Of a stretch of 64,000 bases of DNA, positions 7,620-16,918 are shown piece after piece. The notes beneath the pieces were generated by a model. The model did not search any database and had not been told where the DNA came from. It was given only the letters and a program-made list of their open reading frames with translations. The translations under genes were made by a program, and so were the position numbers. Origin of the DNA: SKUL01 sp964487545 (lineage in GTDB: Bacteria > Bacteroidota > Bacteroidia > Flavobacteriales_D > SKUL01). Numbering within the stretch: the first letter of the stretch is position 1; every line of letters starts with the position of its first letter. The stretch covers positions 1 through 64,000 of the forward strand of contig CAZARI010000005.1 of NCBI GenBank assembly GCA_964487545.1, given 5' to 3'.

Positions 7620-9167
7620 ATGCCACCGACCGATTTAAATCAAATATTAGACGATGCTTTTGAGGAGATCAGCCAAAGCGGACTGCGTCATCAGCCGGGT
7701 GTTCGTGCAATAGAAAAGGGCATCGTGAAAAACGTTTCTCCCGGTGTGGCTACGGTTACTGGGCTGCCCGGAGCGGGATTCGAGGAACTGCTCGAATTTC
7801 CCGGCAATCTCTACGGAATGGCATTCAACCTCGATCAGGACGAAATCGGGGTGATTCTATTGGGCAGAAGCGATCAGTTACAGGCGGGCGATACCGTGCT
7901 GCGTACCCATCGTGTGGCCGATGTGCCAGTAGGAGATGAACTGATTGGCCGTGTAATTGACTCGCTCGGAAATCCAATGGACGGAAAAGGGGCCATCCCT
8001 TTTCGCAAACGATACCCCATCGAGCGGCCTGCACCACCGATTATGAACCGCGAGGCGGTAAATACGCCTTTGCAAACCGGAATCAAAGTCATCGATGCCA
8101 TCATTCCGGTTGGCCGCGGACAGCGCGAATTGATCATGGGAGATCGACAAACGGGAAAAACATCCATTGCCGTCGATACCATCATCAATCAGCGGGATAA
8201 AAACGTGGTTTGCGTGTATTGTGCCGTAGGACAGCGAACGGCTGCCGTGGCCCGAGTCATTTCCGACCTGACAGACCAAGGTGCCATGGATTATACGGTT
8301 GTGGTGGTGAGCGAGGGCAACAGCTCACCGGGACTGCAATACCTAACCCCTTACGCCGCAACCAGCGTTGCAGAATATTTTATGGAGCAAGGACGCGATG
8401 TGCTGATCGTGTATGACGACCTTACCAAACACGCACGCTCTTACCGCGAATTATCACTATTACTTCGCCGCCCACCGGGCAGAGAGGCCTTTCCGGGAGA
8501 CATTTTCTACATTCATTCCCGCCTGCTCGAACGGTCAACTCACCTGAACAAAGCCCACGGTGGGGGTTCACTCACCGCATTGCCCATTATTGAAACACAA
8601 GCCCAGGACATTTCGGCCTATATTCCAACCAATTTGATCTCCATCACCGACGGTCAGATTTATCTCTCGCCCAAATTATTTGAGCTGGGGCAACTTCCAG
8701 CGGTAGACATTGGCAAATCGGTGTCGAGGGTGGGCGGAAAGGCACAACTTCGCGCCTACCGCAAAGTGGCCGGAAACCTGAAACTCGCCTATGCGCAGTC
8801 AGAAGAGCTCGAAACTTTTGCACGCTTTGGAACACGACTGGACAAGGAAACCCAAAAAATGATTGAACGCGGCAGGAGAATCCGCATGATCTTTAAGCAA
8901 CCCGAAATGGAACCAGTCGCTGTTCCGGCTCAACTCATGGTGCTCAATGCATTGGAACACGGTGTTTTCGATGAAATACCCATTTCCGAAGTGGCTCAGG
9001 CCGAAGTGCTGGTTCGTGAAAACTTCACGGAAATTCCCAGGGAAGTACTGTCCCGGATTTTCTCTTCGCAACCACTGAGCGAAGACGATGAAAAACTGAT
9101 GGTTCAACTGGCTCGAAAGGCTGTTCAACAGCTAATTTCTGATTCCAAAATCAACAGCGATGAGTGA
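7620..9167 (+). CDS. atpA: N-type ATPase (F1) subunit alpha
   Basis: Non-catalytic nucleotide-binding subunit of 515 residues. It has the alpha-type P-loop GDRQTGKT at residues 174-181, the segment DDLTKHARSYRELSLLLRRPPGREAFPGD around 264-292, and the arginine finger Arg370 in VSRVGGKAQ that reaches the beta active site. All are intact. It follows atpF by 12 bases and overlaps atpG by eight (ATGAGTGA), so the two are likely translated together. Confidence 0.95.
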   Translation: MPPTDLNQILDDAFEEISQSGLRHQPGVRAIEKGIVKNVSPGVATVTGLPGAGFEELLEFPGNLYGMAFNLDQDEIGVILLGRSDQLQAGDTVLRTHRVADVPVGDELIGRVIDSLGNPMDGKGAIPFRKRYPIERPAPPIMNREAVNTPLQTGIKVIDAIIPVGRGQRELIMGDRQTGKTSIAVDTIINQRDKNVVCVYCAVGQRTAAVARVISDLTDQGAMDYTVVVVSEGNSSPGLQYLTPYAATSVAEYFMEQGRDVLIVYDDLTKHARSYRELSLLLRRPPGREAFPGDIFYIHSRLLERSTHLNKAHGGGSLTALPIIETQAQDISAYIPTNLISITDGQIYLSPKLFELGQLPAVDIGKSVSRVGGKAQLRAYRKVAGNLKLAYAQSEELETFARFGTRLDKETQKMIERGRRIRMIFKQPEMEPVAVPAQLMVLNALEHGVFDEIPISEVAQAEVLVRENFTEIPREVLSRIFSSQPLSEDDEKLMVQLARKAVQQLISDSKINSDE

Positions 9168-10053
9168 CACCTTGGTCGATCTGCAAAGAAGAAAGCGAAG
9201 CGCAGCGGATCTGGCCGCCGTGGTGCGAACCATGAAAGCCATGGCCATGTCCAACATTACCCAATACGAAGTGGCGGTAGAGTCGCTGCGGGAGTACTAT
9301 CGCACCATTTCGCTCGGCATGTTCGCCTGCATCAAGCAAGCGGGAATTTCGCTCGTTGACGAAAACCAAAACAATCAAAAGGAAATCATTTCGGTGGCCA
9401 TTATTTTTGGCTCAGATCAAGGGTTGGTTGGCAGATTCAACGACCTGATTTATCTGCATGCCCAACAGTATTTGAATCAACTTGCTGGTCCGGTGGAAAT
9501 CTGGGCAGTGGGCGAACGCGTGTATGCTCTGTTGCAGGATGACGACCTTTTGCCCTCGAAATACTTTGGCGTACCCAGTTCGGTTGAAGCCATTACGCCG
9601 CTGGTGAACCGCTTGCTGATCGACAGCGAAACCCATCGCAGTTCCGACACGGAATTCAATTTTTATATTTTTCACAACCGACCCACGCAGGGAGCCCATT
9701 ACGCGCAGGTGGGTCGGCAACTTTTTCCTCCGGATGAAGAGTGGGAGCGAGAAGTAACACGATTGGAATGGCCGTCGAAGAATTTACCGCAAGTGATCGG
9801 AAGCGTTGAGCAAACCATGCGCGCACTGATCCGCGAATACCTCTTCGTGTCGCTGTACAAGGCCAGTGCAGAATCGCTTGCTGCTGAAAATGCCAGCCGG
9901 CTCGACTCCATGGAGCGCGCCGAAAAAAATATTGATGAGGTGCTCGAAGAATTGAATCAAGGATACAACCGCCTCAGACAAAGCACTATCGACGGAGAGT
10001 TGTTTGATGTGATTGCCGGTTTCGAGGCTTTAAAGAAGGACAAGAAGGGTTGA
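9160..10053 (+). CDS. atpG: N-type ATPase (F1) subunit gamma
   Basis: Central shaft of the motor, 297 residues. The N-terminal helix (LQRRKRSAADLAAVVRTMKAMAMSNI) and the C-terminal helix (AAENASRLDSMERAEKNIDEVLEELN) that form the coiled coil are clear, with a Rossmann-like middle part (VAIIFGSDQGLVGRFND). The N-terminal helix differs from the housekeeping KxITxAMxMVA pattern, as is usual for the N-type. It is the last gene of the operon; the next lipoprotein gene starts 30 bases further on the same strand and may be read through. Confidence 0.88.
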   Translation: MSDTLVDLQRRKRSAADLAAVVRTMKAMAMSNITQYEVAVESLREYYRTISLGMFACIKQAGISLVDENQNNQKEIISVAIIFGSDQGLVGRFNDLIYLHAQQYLNQLAGPVEIWAVGERVYALLQDDDLLPSKYFGVPSSVEAITPLVNRLLIDSETHRSSDTEFNFYIFHNRPTQGAHYAQVGRQLFPPDEEWEREVTRLEWPSKNLPQVIGSVEQTMRALIREYLFVSLYKASAESLAAENASRLDSMERAEKNIDEVLEELNQGYNRLRQSTIDGELFDVIAGFEALKKDKKG

Positions 10054-10083
10054 TCCCTAACATGCTGTAAATAAGAAAATGGA

Positions 10084-11373
10084 ATGATGATGAAAACTGC
10101 GCTCCTGGCCATAATCGGTGGACTTGCTCTGTTGACGATGCCTGCATGCCACAGCACGGAAAAAATTTTGGTGCACAACGAAGGAGTGGTGATTAACGGG
10201 GTAACCTGGGCGACGAGAAATGTTGATCGTCCGGGACAATTTGTCGCACAGCCAGAAGCTGTGGGGATGTTTTATCAATGGAACCGAAAAACCGCTTGGA
10301 GCGCAATCGATCTACACAAAATCGAATGGAATCCTGTGTTTTCGTATGGACTTGCGTGGAAACGTCAAAATGATCCAAGTCCTCAGGGCTGGCGTGTTCC
10401 TACTGTGGAGGAAGTGCAAACCTTGTTCGACACGGCGCGGGTGGAGCATCGGTGGGTGAATAAAAAGGGCATTCCGGGCAGAAGTTTCAGAGATAAAATC
10501 ACAGGTGATACCCTCTTTATGCCGGTTTCGGGCGATCGTTTTTTTCCGGATGGTACATTACGAACACATGAACTTTCAGATTATACCGAGGTATATGGTA
10601 CTTACTGGAGCAGCACGCCCTTTCGAGACGATCATGCCTATTACTTTGGTTTCAATCACAAGGGAATTTACTGGAGCAACAATTATCTCAATTACGGTCG
10701 GTCAGTTCGGCCGGTGCGCGATATGGGAGAACCCGTTGCTGAAAGTGATTCGGTGGTGAATGAATGTTTTGAAGATTTTCTTTCGCGTTACCTCCATGAC
10801 GGAAAATTTAGAATTGCCCGGTTTGGGATGATTGGAGATATCGAGAGGCTTTCCCTTTTCGACTCAAACCACTTCTACGTTGCGTATTTGTTGCCTGAAT
10901 TCGAAGATCAGGAATACTGCGCTGAAAACCTCGAAGAATTGTTTCTGACGGTGCTGAATACGGAGTTAAAAGAGAAAACAACGCTGCGGTTGAGTAAAAT
11001 CGAGGGTCGGTGGTTCTTAACGGATATTCAGCAACCGGGTTTTGATTTCTCCAGTCTCGCTTCATTCGAGTCGTTTCTTTATCGGTTTGCCGCCGATCAC
11101 GATTTTAGACTCGGGCACATTGATTTTCCGTTAAAGGTTTCTTTTTTAGACGAGGCGTATGAGCCGCAGACGAAGCATATTACAGATGAACAGCAATTCG
11201 ACTTCGATTTTTTTCAGCATGGCGAATTTTTCTACCTACACGATTCCACAGTAAATAATCGGCAGGTACTGCTGCATCTTCGCGGATTGGAAAATGGAAT
11301 TTCGGTGAGGTATTTCTTTGAGAAAAGGGCCGAAATATGGCATCTGGTAGCGGTAGAAGATTTTTCAATGTAG
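10084..11373 (+). CDS. FISUMP-domain lipoprotein with DUF4348-like C-terminus
   Basis: A 429-residue exported lipoprotein. The signal peptide ends in LTMPAC with Cys22 as the lipidation site. Residues about 35-215 form a FISUMP domain (Fibrobacter succinogenes major paralogous domain): NGVTWATRNVD, QGWRVPTVEEVQTLF and the closing GRSVRPVRD. Residues about 225-429 resemble DUF4348, with the pattern ESFLYRFAADHDFRLGHIDFPL. Neither domain has a firm function; both occur on the surface of Bacteroidota. It starts 30 bases after atpG, so it could share the ATPase transcript, but a functional link is not shown. Confidence 0.7.
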   Translation: MMMKTALLAIIGGLALLTMPACHSTEKILVHNEGVVINGVTWATRNVDRPGQFVAQPEAVGMFYQWNRKTAWSAIDLHKIEWNPVFSYGLAWKRQNDPSPQGWRVPTVEEVQTLFDTARVEHRWVNKKGIPGRSFRDKITGDTLFMPVSGDRFFPDGTLRTHELSDYTEVYGTYWSSTPFRDDHAYYFGFNHKGIYWSNNYLNYGRSVRPVRDMGEPVAESDSVVNECFEDFLSRYLHDGKFRIARFGMIGDIERLSLFDSNHFYVAYLLPEFEDQEYCAENLEELFLTVLNTELKEKTTLRLSKIEGRWFLTDIQQPGFDFSSLASFESFLYRFAADHDFRLGHIDFPLKVSFLDEAYEPQTKHITDEQQFDFDFFQHGEFFYLHDSTVNNRQVLLHLRGLENGISVRYFFEKRAEIWHLVAVEDFSM

Positions 11374-11412
11374 GCCGTCAAAACCGCCATCCGAATTAAG
11401 ATATTTCGCTAT

Positions 11413-12969
11413 TCACTCCCGCTCAAAACGTTCGGTGTGGGTGTAGTTCGATGGGTAAGCACCTACTTGTAACAGCATCGGTCGAAGTACAAACTCAAAT
11501 TCCAGCGCGGCAATGCGCCCGTTTTTATCGAGATGAAACTGCATGAATTCTTCTCGTAAAGCTCGGTTTTTCCAGATTGCACGATAGGTGTCGTAGTGCC
11601 AGTGTTCCAAAGCGGCTTCCAGGTTTTCGTCATCCCAAAAGCGAATGGCCAGACCATTGCCTTGCTCAAATACTTCTACCTTTCCGTACGCCTCGGAAAC
11701 ATACACCCCAACATAATCGGTCGTTTTTAAAGTGGGTTTGGTGTTTTTAATCCGGCTTTGATCAATTTCGGTACGTGCCTCGGCAGCCCTTTGGTATTGT
11801 TTTTTGTAATGGTTGAGGTGAAATTCGCTCCAATCGCGGTCCGACTCACCCAAAAAAGCATCCATCACCTGATAGGCTACGGCGATACCCAGACGGTTAA
11901 AGGTGTTGCCCACCATTACAATGCCCAGCTCCATTTCTGGCATGAGATACATAAACGTGTTAAAGCCATCGGTGGCACCACCGTGCGTCCACACCCGATA
12001 GTTTTTGTAGTCTAAGATATTCCAGCCCAGTCCATACGCCGATTGAGACGACAGCGCATCTTGCGGAATATGTGCAATTTGCGGTTTGTGAATTTCATTC
12101 ATCTGCGCAGCACTGACAATTTCCTGATCGTTATAAGTGCCCGAAACACCCAGTTGCATCAACATCCAGGTGTTTAGGTCATTGATCGAGGCGTTGATTC
12201 CACCGGCCGGACCGGCATTGTCCCAGTTTCTTCGTGCAATGGGCTCCAGTTTACCGTCAATTTCCTGATGTGGATATGCGATGTTACTTTGCGCTTCCAT
12301 AGCTGCAATGGAGGTGGTGGTGCGCGTCATACCGAGCGGAGCAAATAGTTGTTGCTGCATAAATTCATCCCAGGTGCGGCCGTCGGTGTATTCAATGACT
12401 TGCCCGGCCAGCGAGTACATCACGTTGTTATATACAAATCCCGACCGGAAGGACTTTTCTACATCCATAAAGCGCGTTTGGTATAACACCTCATCGCGAC
12501 TGCTTTGGGTCATAAATTGCAGGCGGTTACCCAGAATTCTACCCAAACCAACACGGTGAGTCAGCGCGTCGCGGATCGTTATTTGCCGCGTTGACCACGG
12601 GTCTTTGAGTTGAAACCATGGAATGTGTGATGTGATTTTGTCGTCCCAGCCAATTTTTCCTTCGTCCACCAAAATGGCCAGTGCGGTGGCGGTCATGTTT
12701 TTGCTCACGGATGCAATGCTAAATACCGTATTGACGTCAACCAGTTCGCCGCTACCCAATTGGGTTTCACCAAAACCACGTGCATAAATTACCTCACCAT
12801 CCTTCACCACTCCTACCGCCATTCCGGGAATATTCCATTCACCGCGGTTGCTTTCGAGCCACTCATCTAAGTTTTCGGGTAGTGTGCGTTGAGCAATGAG
12901 TACTGACGAAAACAGACCCGTAAAAACAATAAGCAACAACCGAAATACCGGAGTATATCTGCGATTCAT
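11413..12969 (-). CDS. Serine hydrolase of the class C beta-lactamase family with DUF3471-like tail
   Basis: An exported 518-residue serine hydrolase. A signal peptide covers about residues 1-26. The beta-lactamase fold follows, with Ser87-x-x-Lys90 (SVSK), Tyr180-Asn-Asn182 (YNN) and the HGGATDGF loop standing in for the KTG motif. The C-terminal 120 residues (YVGVYVSEAYGKVEVFEQ) look like the DUF3471 lipocalin-like tail common in this family. Proteins of this type are peptidases or esterases more often than antibiotic-destroying enzymes, and no resistance role should be read from it. It is convergent with the FISUMP lipoprotein gene. Confidence 0.88.
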   Translation of the reverse strand: MNRRYTPVFRLLLIVFTGLFSSVLIAQRTLPENLDEWLESNRGEWNIPGMAVGVVKDGEVIYARGFGETQLGSGELVDVNTVFSIASVSKNMTATALAILVDEGKIGWDDKITSHIPWFQLKDPWSTRQITIRDALTHRVGLGRILGNRLQFMTQSSRDEVLYQTRFMDVEKSFRSGFVYNNVMYSLAGQVIEYTDGRTWDEFMQQQLFAPLGMTRTTTSIAAMEAQSNIAYPHQEIDGKLEPIARRNWDNAGPAGGINASINDLNTWMLMQLGVSGTYNDQEIVSAAQMNEIHKPQIAHIPQDALSSQSAYGLGWNILDYKNYRVWTHGGATDGFNTFMYLMPEMELGIVMVGNTFNRLGIAVAYQVMDAFLGESDRDWSEFHLNHYKKQYQRAAEARTEIDQSRIKNTKPTLKTTDYVGVYVSEAYGKVEVFEQGNGLAIRFWDDENLEAALEHWHYDTYRAIWKNRALREEFMQFHLDKNGRIAALEFEFVLRPMLLQVGAYPSNYTHTERFERE

Positions 12970-13103
12970 AGCTATGGGTTTTTGTGAAGGTTCAAATGTA
13001 TGGTTTTTTGTCAGGGCGGTGAATCTGGGTCGGAGCAGCAGCGTTGGCCATTCACCGGCTGCATTTGTTAACCTATATCAATGAAAGGGTCTGTGGGAGG
13101 TCT

Positions 13104-13111
13104 TAACTTTG
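13104..13111 (+). promoter_or_regulatory. Bacteroidota -7 element upstream of the pirin gene
   Basis: TAACTTTG matches the consensus TAnnTTTG exactly. Transcription would start near 13116, about 20 bases before the ATG at 13137. No convincing -33 TTG lies at 17-23 bases upstream, so either an activator helps or the promoter is weak. Confidence 0.5.
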
Positions 13112-13136
13112 TAGTAATCAAAATCAAAAAAGATAA

Positions 13137-13853
13137 ATGATGAAAAATATCCTACATAAAGCCGACACCCGTGGTGATGCCAACCACGGCTGGTTGAAGA
13201 GTAAACACACGTTTAGTTTTGCAAATTATCACAACCCCGAACGGATGAATTTTGGTGCTCTGCGCGTGTTGAACGACGACATTGTTGCACCGGGAAATGG
13301 TTTTGGCACACATCCGCATCAGAATATGGAAATCATCTCTATTCCGCTCGAAGGCGATTTGGAACACAAAGACAGTCTCGGAAACGTTGCAGTCATAAAG
13401 GAAGGCGATGTACAGGTGATGAGCGCAGGCACCGGCGTTTATCACAGCGAATACAATAAAAATAAAGACCGGGAGGTGAAGTTTTTACAAATTTGGCTGT
13501 TTCCCAACAAAAAGGATGTCCAGCCACGCTACGATCAGATAGCGATTCGCGATATCGAAAAGGAAAACACCTTTTACCAGATTGTATCGCCAAACACGGG
13601 CGAACAAGGCGTGTGGATTCATCAGGACGCATGGTTTTATCTCGGCAAGTTCAATCCGGGAACCGAACTAACGCAAGCCATCAACAAAAGTGGAAATGGC
13701 TTGTATTTTTTCGTGCTTGAAGGAGAAATCGAAGTAGCCGGACAGCCGTTGTCAAAGCGTGATGGTTTTGGCGTGTGGAATACAGATGTGGTAAATGTCA
13801 AATCTATCACTGACAGCCGTGTGTTGTTGATGGAAGTGCCGATGACGGTGTAG
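13137..13853 (+). CDS. Pirin family protein (bicupin)
   Basis: A two-cupin protein of 238 residues. The pirin metal site is complete: His59 and His61 in GTHPHQNME, and His103 and Glu105 in VYHSEYN. Pirins bind iron; some bacterial ones are quercetin dioxygenases, others act as redox sensors, and the sequence does not decide between these. It heads a plus-strand cluster with an FMN reductase (47 bases downstream) and a small GNAT, which suggests a role in redox or electrophile stress. Two ATGs stand in tandem at 13137 and 13140. Confidence 0.92.
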   Translation: MMKNILHKADTRGDANHGWLKSKHTFSFANYHNPERMNFGALRVLNDDIVAPGNGFGTHPHQNMEIISIPLEGDLEHKDSLGNVAVIKEGDVQVMSAGTGVYHSEYNKNKDREVKFLQIWLFPNKKDVQPRYDQIAIRDIEKENTFYQIVSPNTGEQGVWIHQDAWFYLGKFNPGTELTQAINKSGNGLYFFVLEGEIEVAGQPLSKRDGFGVWNTDVVNVKSITDSRVLLMEVPMTV

Positions 13854-13899
13854 TTAGTTGATATCTTATTCATACGGGTTTAATGATCACAGAAGTAAC

Positions 13900-14454
13900 A
13901 TGGAGAAAATGAAAATTATAGCATTTAGCACAAGCAATAGTAAAATGTCTATCAACAGAAAATTGGTAGAATACACAGTGGACAGATTCGAAGGAGTAGC
14001 AGTTGAATTGCTCGATTTGGATGATTATCAGGTGCCGATTTACGGTATTGATGACGAATTGCAAAGCGGATTTCCAGAAAGGGTAACGGCCTTCGTAGAA
14101 AAGCTCGCCGAAGCCGATTTGCTGATTATTTCTCACGCCGAACACAACGGTAGCTACACCACGGTATTCAAGAATTTATTCGATTGGGGATCGCGGGTCA
14201 AGCTGAAACTATTTGGTACCAAAGTGCTGTTGATGTCGGCCACCACGGGAAAGGGCGGAGGAAGGGTGGTTTTGGAAAGCGCCAGGGCACGGTTTCCCAA
14301 GCATGGTGCCGAAATCATCGGATCCTTTTCGCTGCCCGAATTTGGAAAAAACTTCGATGCCGAAAAAGGAATCGTGGATGCGGTCTTAAAAGAAGAGTTT
14401 GATGGTTTGATCGAACAGGTAAAAAGTCGTTTATTCGAAACTTCGGAACCATAA
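13900..14454 (+). CDS. NADPH-dependent FMN reductase family protein
   Basis: A flavodoxin-fold protein of 184 residues from the ATG at 13900 (MEKMKIIAFSTSNS). The phosphate-binding loop FSTSNSKMSIN is at about 9-19, and the family signature EHNGSYTTVFKNLFDW is at 81-96, where the usual Tyr of PEYNGS is His82. Such enzymes reduce FMN, azo dyes or quinones with NAD(P)H. The frame is open from 13858, but the upstream 14 codons begin with TTG and are not conserved in character. It lies in a likely operon with pirin. Confidence 0.88.
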   Translation: MEKMKIIAFSTSNSKMSINRKLVEYTVDRFEGVAVELLDLDDYQVPIYGIDDELQSGFPERVTAFVEKLAEADLLIISHAEHNGSYTTVFKNLFDWGSRVKLKLFGTKVLLMSATTGKGGGRVVLESARARFPKHGAEIIGSFSLPEFGKNFDAEKGIVDAVLKEEFDGLIEQVKSRLFETSEP

Positions 14455-14602
14455 TTTCAAAAAGCCATTCGGCTGATCCGCCCATCAGAATTATTGCCTG
14501 TTTCCTTGGTTTTATTCATTCAAAAGCTGACTTTTAGCTATTCACCAAGCGCAACAACGGAGCCCTATGTTGGCGGGTTGCGTCGTGTTAAAATATCAGA
14601 CG

Positions 14603-14884
14603 ATGGAAATTAAACATATCAAAGCAGATTCAAAAGGCCACTTTCAGGCGCTGGAAGAAGGCAAAGTAGCTGGAAAAATGACCTATTCAAAAGCCGGCGA
14701 AGAGAAAATGATTATCGATCACACCGAAGTGGATCCAGCATTCCGCGGCAAAAATATCGGCAAATTGATGGTTATCGAGGCCGTGGAGTTTGCGCGAAAC
14801 AGCAACCTTAAAGTGATTCCGCTCTGTCCTTTTGCCAAGCGCATTTTTGACAAAACACCAGAAATCAACGATGTGTTGAACTGA
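14603..14884 (+). CDS. YjdJ-type GNAT acetyltransferase-like protein
   Basis: A minimal GNAT domain of 93 residues from ATG 14603. The motif A region is HTEVDPAFRGKNIGKLMV (about 39-56), with the acetyl-CoA loop RGKNIG, and it ends in VIPLCPFAKRIFDKTPE, the signature of the small YjdJ/GtlA-like family. The acceptor is unknown. The frame is open upstream to 14567, but those codons carry no conserved part. Confidence 0.88.
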   Translation: MEIKHIKADSKGHFQALEEGKVAGKMTYSKAGEEKMIIDHTEVDPAFRGKNIGKLMVIEAVEFARNSNLKVIPLCPFAKRIFDKTPEINDVLN

Positions 14885-14906
14885 AGCAGCAACCGTTGTC
14901 ATCAAT

Positions 14907-14946
14907 AAAAAAAACCGAAACAAATGTTTGCTTCGGCTTTTCTTTT
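14907..14946. terminator. Bidirectional rho-independent terminator
   Basis: CCGAAACAAA and TTTGCTTCGG form a hairpin with a two-base loop and one internal mismatch. It is flanked by eight A on the left and TTTTCTTTT on the right, so it can stop both the GNAT transcript (plus) and the catalase transcript (minus), which converge here. Confidence 0.8.
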
Positions 14947-14979
14947 GATGCTTAAAAATACATCACATCGGTTTTCGAT

Positions 14980-16683
14980 TTATAACAACCACGGATCCTC
15001 TTCAGGAGCAATAAAGTCGTGGGTGTTGGTATCGATCTCCACTCCCGGATCTACAGGAGTTGTCGGAATATCGAGCTCCGGATGCATGTTGTTGGCGCGG
15101 TGTTGATTTTCTCTCGAATCGCCTTTTGGCAGGTTCAGATCTACATCATTAATCGAAATATTCATTGCGGTGGCTACACCTCTTCCGTATTCGGGATCGG
15201 CCTGGTAGCAGTTGTAGATGTGTCGATGTTTAATCTGAAGCGTTGAATCGCCCATGTTTCTGGCGGTATTATCAAACAACACTTGCTGCTGGTCTTTGGT
15301 CATTGCCCTGAACAGCAATCCAGGCTGGGTGAAGTAGTCCGAATCGTCCTCCCTAAAATCGTAGCGATAAACATCACCGCCTTTTTCGGGAGGCAGATTG
15401 TCTTCCGCATTTTCTGTCCAGTTGCCGTAGCTGTTAGGCTCGTAGTGCAGTTCGCTTCCCAGGTTGCCATCCACACGCATCTGGCCGTCGCGGTGAAAAC
15501 TGTGCGGACAGCCCACGGCTTTTGGCGAATTGACCGGAATTTGATGGTGATTTACCCCCAGCCGGTAGCGTTGTGCATCGCCATAGGAAAACAAACGTCC
15601 CTGCAGCATGCGGTCGGGAGAGAAGCTGATGCCCGGCACCACATTGGCCGGAGTAAAAGCAACTTGTTCGATATCCGCAAAGTAGTTGTCGGGATTTCTG
15701 TTGAGCTCAAACTCTCCAACCGGAATCAATGGGAAATCCTTTTTCAGCCACATTTTGGTCAGGTCAAAGGGATTGGTCTGCATGGCGTCGGCTTGTTCTT
15801 CCGTCATGAGTTGTACAAAGACTTTCCATTTCGGAAACATTTTCTTCTCGATTGCCTCATATAAATCGCGCTGGTGGGTTTCGCGGTCAGAACCAACTAC
15901 CGTTGCAGATTCTTGATCGGTAAAGTTTTTAATGCCCTGCTGCGACCGGAAATGAAACTTAACCCAAGTGCGCTTATTTTCGCGGTTGATGAAACTGAAC
16001 GCATGCGAGCTAAAGCCGTGCATGTGCCGATAGGATGAGGGAATTCCGCGGTCGCCCATGATGATGGTTACCTGCAACAGTGCCTCGGGCAGCGAGGTCC
16101 AAAAATCCCAGTTGGTGTTTGGACTTCTGAGGTTGGTGCGCGGATCCCGCTTAACGGCGTGATTCAGATCAATAAATTTCAGCGAGTCGCGGAAAAAGAA
16201 CACCGGCGTGTTGTTGCCCACCATGTCCCAGTTGCCTTCTTCAGTATAAAATTTTAGCGCAAAACCGCGAATATCCCTTTCGGCATCTGCGGCACCGCGC
16301 TCTCCGGCCACCGTTGAAAACCGCGCCATCATTTCGGTTTTCTTGCCGATTTCAGAAAAAATCCCTGCCTTGGTATACTGCGTAATGTCGTGCGTTACTG
16401 TAAAAGTTCCGAATGCACCCGAGCCTTTTGCGTGCATTCGCCGTTCGGGAATAACCTCGCGGTCGAAGTGCGCCATTTTTTCCAAAAACCACACGTCCTG
16501 CAGCGAAACCGGTCCGCGCTTACCTGAAGTCATGGTGTTTTGATTGTCTGTGACCGGAGCGCCGGCGGCTGTTCTTATCTCCGGGGTTTTGCCCTTGTGC
16601 TGATTTCTACTTGGAATCGGATCTCCCAGATTGTTTTTCTGCATGGGATCGCCCTCTTTCCGGCTGTTTCTTGCATCATCCAT
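14980..16683 (-). CDS. katA: Monofunctional heme catalase
   Basis: Breaks down hydrogen peroxide. At 567 residues it is a small- to mid-size clade catalase with an N-terminal extension. The distal histidine is His84 in RRMHAKGSGAFG, the distal asparagine lies in VGNNTPVFF (156-164), and the proximal heme tyrosine is in RLFSYGDAQRYRLG. There is no export signal, so it should be cytoplasmic. The start at 16683 gives MDDARNSRKEGDP; a second ATG at residue 14 (MQKNNLGDP) is also possible. The gene is single and ends at a bidirectional terminator. Confidence 0.95.
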   Translation of the reverse strand: MDDARNSRKEGDPMQKNNLGDPIPSRNQHKGKTPEIRTAAGAPVTDNQNTMTSGKRGPVSLQDVWFLEKMAHFDREVIPERRMHAKGSGAFGTFTVTHDITQYTKAGIFSEIGKKTEMMARFSTVAGERGAADAERDIRGFALKFYTEEGNWDMVGNNTPVFFFRDSLKFIDLNHAVKRDPRTNLRSPNTNWDFWTSLPEALLQVTIIMGDRGIPSSYRHMHGFSSHAFSFINRENKRTWVKFHFRSQQGIKNFTDQESATVVGSDRETHQRDLYEAIEKKMFPKWKVFVQLMTEEQADAMQTNPFDLTKMWLKKDFPLIPVGEFELNRNPDNYFADIEQVAFTPANVVPGISFSPDRMLQGRLFSYGDAQRYRLGVNHHQIPVNSPKAVGCPHSFHRDGQMRVDGNLGSELHYEPNSYGNWTENAEDNLPPEKGGDVYRYDFREDDSDYFTQPGLLFRAMTKDQQQVLFDNTARNMGDSTLQIKHRHIYNCYQADPEYGRGVATAMNISINDVDLNLPKGDSRENQHRANNMHPELDIPTTPVDPGVEIDTNTHDFIAPEEDPWLL

Positions 16684-16918
16684 ATCATTGGTTTTTTATA
16701 ATTACTCAGGAAAAAAACGAACTTCGATAAACTCATTTTGTTGAAATAATAAATGTACATAAATGCCGGTGACTTGCAATGAATCGGCCGGTAAATTCGT
16801 TTTTCAGTCGCATGAACAACCGCTATTGATTAAATTTTTCGTCACTTTTGTGTCACCGTCGTTTGGAACGCTGCGTGATGGAACCAACGCCGAAAAAGTA
16901 AGTTTGAACAAGTTGCCC

